From Streptomyces chryseus (GTDB taxonomy: Bacteria; Actinomycetota; Actinomycetes; Streptomycetales; Streptomycetaceae), in assembly GCF_014650755.1 (NCBI RefSeq), contig NZ_BMVO01000001.1, positions 372,001 through 436,000 on the forward strand: 64,000 nt of DNA. The letters are read 5' to 3'. Positions 59,717 to 64,000 of this stretch are shown here, piece by piece. Both the position numbers and the translations under genes were made by a program. Below the pieces are notes generated by a model that did no database searches, was not told where the DNA came from, and saw nothing but the letters and a program-made list of their open reading frames with translations. The first letter of the stretch is position 1, and every line of letters starts with the position of its first letter.

Positions 59717-59801
59717 CCGCCTACCGGGGTCGGGGACGTGATCCCCGGCTCCACGCTTCGGTTCCCCCGCGGAAATGGACCGAATTGCATGGACTCGGCG
59801 G
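59717..59801 (-). promoter_or_regulatory. Candidate c-di-AMP riboswitch (ydaO/yuaA type)
   Basis: On the minus strand the leader contains CCGCCGAGTCC near the 5' end, GCGGGGGAACCGAAG, GGAGCCGGGGATCACGTCCCC, and GACCCCGGTAGGCGG at the 3' end. The outer stem CCGCC (59797-59801) pairs with GGCGG (59717-59721). The GGGGAACC segments and the CGGTAGGCGG end resemble actinobacterial ydaO elements found before cell wall hydrolase genes. It is shorter than many ydaO examples, and I cannot run the covariance model. Confidence 0.6.
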
Positions 59802-59855
59802 TACCTTCGCTGACACCCCGGGTGGGTGATCAACCGTTCGAAGGTTCGAGGGCAG

Positions 59856-59885
59856 ACCTTAGTGACCTTCTTGTGATCAGTTCAA
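59856..59885 (-). promoter_or_regulatory. Vegetative-type promoter TTGAAC-18-TAAGGT
   Basis: On the minus strand, -35 TTGAAC at 59880-59885 and -10 TAAGGT at 59856-59861 with an 18-base spacer, fitting HrdB-type promoters. Start of transcription would be near 59849, giving a leader of about 158 bases. Confidence 0.6.
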
Positions 59886-59998
59886 ATCCTCATGCGTAAA
59901 AACTCACCCAGTGGTCACAATCTTTACTTTCATCACACCCGCAGTAACGGCGACTTGACGGTACGTTTCCCGAATTCGGGCATTGAGCCGAGAAGCCA

Positions 59999-61357
59999 CT
60001 AGACGCGCGAAAGCCTCTTCAGCAACAAGGCGGACGCGACCGGCCTGGCGCCCGACTTGGCCACGCCGTCGGCCACTTCGCGGTCGGTGGAGGCCACCAC
60101 GACGGGCCGCCCCGGCGGTTCGGCCCGTACGAGCTGTCTGATGAGCTCGTCCGCCGTCACCCCCGGCTTGCTGAACAGCACCCGCACGCCGCGCGGCGGC
60201 GCGAGAAGCACCGGCGCCACCAGTTCCGCCCCGTCGAAGACGCACGTCACCTCGGCGCCGGTCTGCGCCGCGAGCATCGACAGGCCGCCGAGGAGCCGCA
60301 GCCGCTGCTTGTCGAGCGGCATCTGCGGATAGCCGGTCTTGGTGACGTTGTAGCCGTCCACGACCAGATGGCACTGCGGCAGTTCGAGCAGTTGGTCGAG
60401 CAGCGCCGGGTCCGTCTCGGACAGCGCCCTGGCGGCGATGTCCTTGGGGGTCATACGGCCCGGCTCCACGGCGTCCACCGTGTCCGCGGGGTGCACGGAG
60501 GCGGGCGGCAGCGCCAGTTCCCGGCGCAGCCCCTGGGCGGCGTCCAGCACGGTGTCGAGCAGCAGCCGCACCCGCATGTCCTCGATGCTGCGGCCCTCGC
60601 GCACCGCCCTGCGGCTCGCCTCGACGGACGCCTCGGCCTCGCCGAGGCGGGCCCGCAGCCGCCGCGCCTCGCTCTCGGCGGCGGTGACCCGGGTGGCGGC
60701 GTCGGTCCTGACCGTCTCGGTCTCGGCGTTCGTACGCCGCAGGGCCGCCTCGCCCCGCTTGACGTCGCTCAGGGCGCTGCGCAGCTTGCGGCCGAGTACG
60801 TCGGCCTCCTTGCGGGCGGCCTCCAGCTCGGTGCGCAGCCGTTCGGTCTCGCTCTTCGTCTGCTCGCGCGCGTGCGCGAGCTCCTCGCGCAGGCGTTCCA
60901 GCTCCCGCTGGGCGGCCTCGTCGGCGCGCTCGGCGTCGGCCCGCAGCGCCTCCTCGCCGGCGGCGGCCACCAGCTTGACCCAGCCGACGGGGCGCAGGAC
61001 GTACGCCGCGGCCGCCACGTCCACCGGATCGGCGGCGGCGGGCGGCGAGCCCGCCTCCAGGGCTCGGGCGAGTTCGGGCTGCGCCTCGCGCAGCCGCTCG
61101 CCGATGCGCTGGCGGAACAGCGTGTCACCCTCCAGGGCGGCGGCCATCGCGTTGCCCGCGAACTTGGCGCGCCGGCTCGGGGTGAAACGGGCGTACTGCC
61201 TCAGCTGGGACGGAAGTTCCGCGACGGTCAGCCCGCCGAAGGCGTCCGACACCAGGGCGACGACCTTGTGCCGTACGCCTTCGGGCAGCGGGCGGTCGAG
61301 CACCTCGGCGGCGTCCCCGGCCGAGCCGGCCGGTTCACCGCCGCTTGCATGCTCCAC
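59999..61357 (-). CDS. NYN (YacP/PIN-like) domain protein with coiled-coil region
   Basis: 452 residues. The N-terminal 100 residues are helical, and about 140-270 is a long coiled coil (AQRELERLREELAHAREQTKSETERLRTELEAARKEA, quoted for its heptads only). The C terminus carries the YacP/NYN nuclease domain with LVVDGYNVTKTGYP (Asp), VTCVFDGAELV and VVASTDREVADGVAKSGARPV. The acidic residues Asp/Asp are conserved, so RNase activity is likely, as in RapZ/YacP-like RNA metabolism proteins. It starts at GTG 61357, just after the zinc-ribbon gene. Confidence 0.85.
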   Translation of the reverse strand: MEHASGGEPAGSAGDAAEVLDRPLPEGVRHKVVALVSDAFGGLTVAELPSQLRQYARFTPSRRAKFAGNAMAAALEGDTLFRQRIGERLREAQPELARALEAGSPPAAADPVDVAAAAYVLRPVGWVKLVAAAGEEALRADAERADEAAQRELERLREELAHAREQTKSETERLRTELEAARKEADVLGRKLRSALSDVKRGEAALRRTNAETETVRTDAATRVTAAESEARRLRARLGEAEASVEASRRAVREGRSIEDMRVRLLLDTVLDAAQGLRRELALPPASVHPADTVDAVEPGRMTPKDIAARALSETDPALLDQLLELPQCHLVVDGYNVTKTGYPQMPLDKQRLRLLGGLSMLAAQTGAEVTCVFDGAELVAPVLLAPPRGVRVLFSKPGVTADELIRQLVRAEPPGRPVVVASTDREVADGVAKSGARPVASALLLKRLSRV

Positions 61358-61391
61358 AATCCGTCACCCCACTACTCTCGGGCCGGTCCTC

Positions 61392-61634
61392 TCAGGAGCC
61401 GGCGCCCGGCCTGTCCACCAGTTCGATCTGGTCCACCGCGTTGCACCAGCGGCAGCGCACGGACTCGATGGTCTCACTGACCACCTCACGTTCCTCGACC
61501 TTCGACTCTCCGGCCAGGTCGAGGTGGACGTACTCGATCACCTTCGACGACCGGGTCACATCGAAACGTGTGAGATTGCCGCACAGGGCGCAGCGCCACC
61601 GGGTGTCGGCAGTCGGCAGGGGAACCGTCGTCAT
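61392..61634 (-). CDS. Small zinc-ribbon protein
   Basis: 80 residues with two Cys pairs, C-x-x-C in CALCGN and C-x-x-C in CRWCNA, about 40 residues apart, the classical four-Cys ribbon. The region between them (VIEYVHLDLAGESKVEEREVVSETIESV) is unremarkable. It is 34 bases upstream of the NYN gene on the same strand, so probably cotranscribed. Conserved in Streptomyces; function unknown. Confidence 0.75.
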   Translation of the reverse strand: MTTVPLPTADTRWRCALCGNLTRFDVTRSSKVIEYVHLDLAGESKVEEREVVSETIESVRCRWCNAVDQIELVDRPGAGS

Positions 61635-61774
61635 CGTGCGTCCTCTTTCGTCGCGCCTACTGCCCGTAACCCTACGGCCTTACGGGTACCCCCTGCGGCG
61701 GACCGTCCACGGTGCGGGACGGCCCCCGGCGAGGCGCTCTGTCCCGGCCGGTCCCGTTACGGGATGATCCGGTC

Positions 61775-62485
61775 ATGATCAGTTGGCGGGAAGCGGCCCG
61801 GGGCCCCGTGGTGACGTACGGCGTGATCGGCCTGTGCTGTCTGATCTTTCTCATCGGCCCCCTCTCGGGGTTCAATCCGGTCTACGGCACGGGGGACATC
61901 CTCCTCGCCGTGCAGAGCGCCTACTTCGAGCGCTGGGGGGTGATCCCCGACGAGCTGCTGAGCGCCGGACCGTCCGCGCTGGTCACCCCGCTCACCGCCC
62001 TGTTCGTGCACGGCAGCTGGCTCCACCTGCTGGGCAACATGCTCTTCCTCTTCGTCTTCGGGGCGATGACCGAGGAACGGATGGGCCGCTTCCAGTTCGC
62101 CCTGTTCTACGTGGGCTGCGGATACCTGGCACTGGTCGTGTACGCCGTCGTCCACGCCGAATCGGACCAGACCCTGGTCGGGGCCTCGGGGGCGATCTCG
62201 GCGGTGCTCGGCGCCTTCCTCTTCCTCTTTCCCCGGGCGCGGGTCACGAGCCTGTTCCCGTTCCTCTTCTTCCTGCCGCTGCGCTTCCCCGCCTGGCTCG
62301 TGCTGATCTTCTGGTTCGCCCTGCAATGGGTGGCGGCGCAGCGCGCGGGGTCGGGCCCCGGGGTGGCGTACCTGGCGCACGTGGCGGGGTTCTGCGCGGG
62401 CTTCCTCTACGCCTGGGGGCGTAGTCGGCGTACGGCTAGAGTGAGGACCACAGCGCCGGCCACCGAGGGAGAAAGCCAACCGTGA
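61775..62485 (+). CDS. Rhomboid-family intramembrane serine protease
   Basis: 236 residues with six membrane helices. Key motifs: HGSWLHLLGNMLFLFVFG (His/Asn of the rhomboid), GASGAIS (catalytic Ser, about residue 142) and AHVAGFCAGFL (catalytic His). ATG 61775; the frame is open 21 codons earlier. It cleaves membrane substrates, none known here. The Lrp-like gene overlaps its 3' end by 4 bases. Confidence 0.93.
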   Translation: MISWREAARGPVVTYGVIGLCCLIFLIGPLSGFNPVYGTGDILLAVQSAYFERWGVIPDELLSAGPSALVTPLTALFVHGSWLHLLGNMLFLFVFGAMTEERMGRFQFALFYVGCGYLALVVYAVVHAESDQTLVGASGAISAVLGAFLFLFPRARVTSLFPFLFFLPLRFPAWLVLIFWFALQWVAAQRAGSGPGVAYLAHVAGFCAGFLYAWGRSRRTARVRTTAPATEGESQP

Positions 62486-62763
62486 TCACCGCGATCGTGC
62501 TCATCAAGACCAGCGTGGACCGGATCCCCGAGATCGCCGAGTCGATCGCCGCGCTGGACAGCGTCAGCGAGGTCTTCTCGGTCACCGGGACGTACGACCT
62601 GATCGCCATGGTCCGCGTGGCGAAGCACGACGACCTGGCGGACGTCATCCCCGGCCGGATCAGCAAGATCCCCGGCGTCGAGGGCACCGACACGCACGTC
62701 GCGTTCCGTACGTACTCGCAGCACGACCTGGAAGCGGCCTTCGCGATCGGCCTCGACGCGTAG
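62482..62763 (+). CDS. Lrp/AsnC-type RAM-domain protein without DNA-binding domain
   Basis: 93 residues matching only the ligand-binding (RAM) domain of Lrp/AsnC regulators: MITAIVLIKTSVDRIPEIAESIAALDSV, EVFSVTGTYDLIAMVRVAKHDDLADV, THVAFRTYSQHDLEAAF. The helix-turn-helix is absent. Such stand-alone proteins sense amino acids or modulate other Lrp proteins. GTG 62482 overlaps the rhomboid stop by 4 bases, so it is translationally coupled with the protease. Confidence 0.88.
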   Translation: MITAIVLIKTSVDRIPEIAESIAALDSVSEVFSVTGTYDLIAMVRVAKHDDLADVIPGRISKIPGVEGTDTHVAFRTYSQHDLEAAFAIGLDA

Positions 62764-62816
62764 AACCCCCGGCGCGCGCGTCCCGGCGCTCGCCCCCTTT
62801 CGCGAAGCCGTGAAAG

Positions 62817-62859
62817 CGCTCGGCCGCGGCGGCGAGATCCTCACCGACGCGGCCGAGCG
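62817..62859. terminator. Bidirectional terminator between Lrp-like and aminotransferase genes
   Basis: A perfect 12-base stem CGCTCGGCCGCG / CGCGGCCGAGCG with a 19-base loop between convergent genes. Confidence 0.8.
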
Positions 62860-62884
62860 GGTGTGCCGAGGACGGGCCCGACGG

Positions 62885-64000
62885 TCAGACCGCCGGGACG
62901 CAGCGGCCTTCCTCGGTACGGTAGTTCCACTTCGCGCCGTCCTTGACGAGCTCCTTGACCGCGCCGACGAACCGCTCGACGTGCTCGTCGGGCGTCCCGG
63001 CACCGAAACTCACCCGGATGGCGTTCAGCGACCGCTCGCCGGGCTCGGCCTCCGGCGCGCCGCACTCGCCCGGGTCCTGCGGGGCGCTGCCGAGCAGCGT
63101 GCGGACCAGCGGGTGCGCGCAGAACAGGCCGTCGCGTACGCCGATCCCGTACTCGGCGGAGAGCGCGGCGGCGAAGTGCGAGCTGTTCCAGCCGTCGACG
63201 ACGAACGAGATGACGCCGACGCGCGGGGCGTCGTCCCCGAAGAGGGAGAGCACCCGGACGGCGTCCACCTCGGCCAGCCCCTCCCGCACCTTGGTCACGA
63301 GCCGCTGCTCGCGCTCGACCAGGGAGTCGAAACCGGCCTCGGTGAGCGCCTTGCAGGCGGAGGCGATCGCGTACACGCCGATGACGTTGGGCGAGCCGGC
63401 CTCGTGACGAGCGGCCGTGGTGTGCCACTCGACGTCGACGCCGCCGTCGGCGCGGCGGGCGACCTTGCGGGAGGCGCCGCCGCCCGCGAGGTACGGCTCG
63501 GCGCTCCGCAGCCAGTCGGCGCGGCCCGCGAGCACGCCCGAGCCGAACGGGGCGTACAGCTTGTGCCCGGAGAAGGCGACCCAGTCGACGTCCAGCTCGG
63601 CGATGTCCAGCGGGTGGTGGGGCGCCAACTGGGCCGCGTCGAGCACGATGCGCGCGCCGTGGGCGTGGGCGGCCGCGGCGAGTTCCTTCACCGGCCACAG
63701 CTCACCTGTGACGTTCGACGCGCCGGTGACGCACACCAGGGCCGGGCCGTAGGGGTCCCGGGCGGCCAGCGCGCGCTCCAGGGTCTCGACGGCCTGGGCC
63801 GGAGTCCGGGGCGCGTTCAGGAAGTTGACCCGGGCGTCGCGCCAGGGCAGCAGCGAGGCGTGGTGCTCGGTCTCGAAGACGAACACCTGGCAGTCGGCGG
63901 GCAGGGCCGCCGCCAGCAGGTTCAGCGAGTCGGTCGTGGAGCGGGTGAAGACGACCTGGTCGTCGTCGCGGCAGCCGAGGAACTCGGCGACGGTGGCACG
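62885..64000 (-). CDS. Aminotransferase class V / cysteine desulfurase-like enzyme (5' end outside window)
   Basis: At least 371 codons; the frame runs through the right edge with no start, so the N terminus is missing. PLP-Lys lies in VDWVAFSGHKLYAPFGSG (Schiff-base Lys). Further features are VCVTGASNVTGELWPVKEL, LDAAQLAPHHPLDI (Asp binding PLP), EAGSPNVIGVYAIASACKAL and the substrate-binding Cys-containing loop near VRDGLFCAHPLVRTLLG. It resembles the cysteine desulfurase/selenocysteine lyase (CsdB-like) fold V group. Substrate uncertain. Confidence 0.85.
   Translation of the reverse strand, partial: RATVAEFLGCRDDDQVVFTRSTTDSLNLLAAALPADCQVFVFETEHHASLLPWRDARVNFLNAPRTPAQAVETLERALAARDPYGPALVCVTGASNVTGELWPVKELAAAAHAHGARIVLDAAQLAPHHPLDIAELDVDWVAFSGHKLYAPFGSGVLAGRADWLRSAEPYLAGGGASRKVARRADGGVDVEWHTTAARHEAGSPNVIGVYAIASACKALTEAGFDSLVEREQRLVTKVREGLAEVDAVRVLSLFGDDAPRVGVISFVVDGWNSSHFAAALSAEYGIGVRDGLFCAHPLVRTLLGSAPQDPGECGAPEAEPGERSLNAIRVSFGAGTPDEHVERFVGAVKELVKDGAKWNYRTEEGRCVPAV

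Larger units (their letters stand above)
59692..59998. promoter_or_regulatory. Leader and promoter region of NlpC/P60 paralog 2
   Basis: About 307 bases. From right to left on the minus strand: an AT-rich stretch, a promoter (59856-59885), a leader with a candidate riboswitch core (59717-59801), and the ribosome site (59702-59708). No ORF with coding character. The AT-rich segment around 59880-59950 is unusual for this genome. Confidence 0.65.

Overview
The window is chromosomal DNA of a high-GC actinomycete, almost certainly a Streptomyces or a very close relative. The evidence is the strong G/C third-position bias, the many GTG and TTG starts, actinobacterial families (DUF3040, Rv2175c-type DNA-binding protein, SAV_6107-type HEPN protein, class II DAHP synthase, PASTA-domain kinase, Streptomyces-type GlkA), and a gene order that, from memory, follows the S. 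coelicolor SCO2087 to SCO2140 interval. I see no tRNA, rRNA, CRISPR array, prophage or plasmid functions. Apart from one insertion sequence this is conserved core chromosome.

Layout. 1-6815 (minus strand): the upstream part of the division and cell wall (dcw) cluster, transcribed rsmH-ftsL-ftsI-murE-murF-mraY, with 4-base overlaps at most junctions; mraY runs off the left edge. 7210-12875 (plus): a beta-carbonic anhydrase, then a tightly coupled MoxR ATPase / DUF58 / transglutaminase operon. 13035-15142 (minus): DUF3040 membrane protein, methyltransferase, HEPN-type protein. 15297-18944 (plus): an operon of a degenerate ABC-type ATPase, a YhgE/Pip-family membrane protein and a TetR regulator behind a palindromic operator. 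19361-25598: an FAD oxidoreductase, a membrane protein with a Tyr/Gln/Gly-rich tail, metF, thiE, a small DNA-binding protein, a ferredoxin-reductase-like flavoprotein and a small orphan. 25696-27995: a TPP riboswitch driving thiO-thiS-thiG, which makes the thiazole half of thiamine, while thiE, which joins the two halves, lies nearby on the other strand.

28145-33404: PASTA Ser/Thr kinase, endonuclease IV, a His-rich DUF4396 membrane protein behind a CsoR-type copper operator, a sulfite-oxidase-like protein, and a bacterioferritin / bacterioferritin-associated ferredoxin pair with an iron box. 33435-38532: aromatic amino acid entry points, namely class II DAHP synthase and, behind a complete tryptophan attenuator with a WWW leader peptide, a fused anthranilate synthase. 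A TetR / SRPBCC-DUF2867 divergent pair lies between them. 38463-47413: carbon metabolism and signalling: a D-2-hydroxyacid dehydrogenase whose 3' end overlaps the anthranilate synthase gene, phosphofructokinase with a Crp-type site upstream, a MacRS-like two-component system, an acyltransferase, an esterase, an endonuclease/exonuclease/phosphatase protein, glucokinase and its DUF5304 neighbour.

47495-57298: an ArsA-like ATPase with an altered P-loop coupled to an SRPBCC protein, a phosphoesterase, a long-chain acyl-CoA ligase, a frameshifted IS30-family element, two glycosyltransferases and a gluzincin-like lipoprotein. 57344-64000: two paralogous NlpC/P60 cell wall hydrolases, the upstream one behind a good vegetative promoter and a candidate c-di-AMP (ydaO-type) riboswitch; then a NYN-domain protein, a zinc ribbon, a rhomboid protease, an Lrp-type RAM protein and the 3' part of a class V aminotransferase gene that leaves the window.

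Most of the interest is regulatory: an attenuator, two riboswitches (one confident, one probable), four metal-, carbon- or TetR-type operators and several strong terminators between convergent genes. The most unusual proteins are two ATPases whose Walker A lysine is replaced by arginine, each coupled to a conserved partner.
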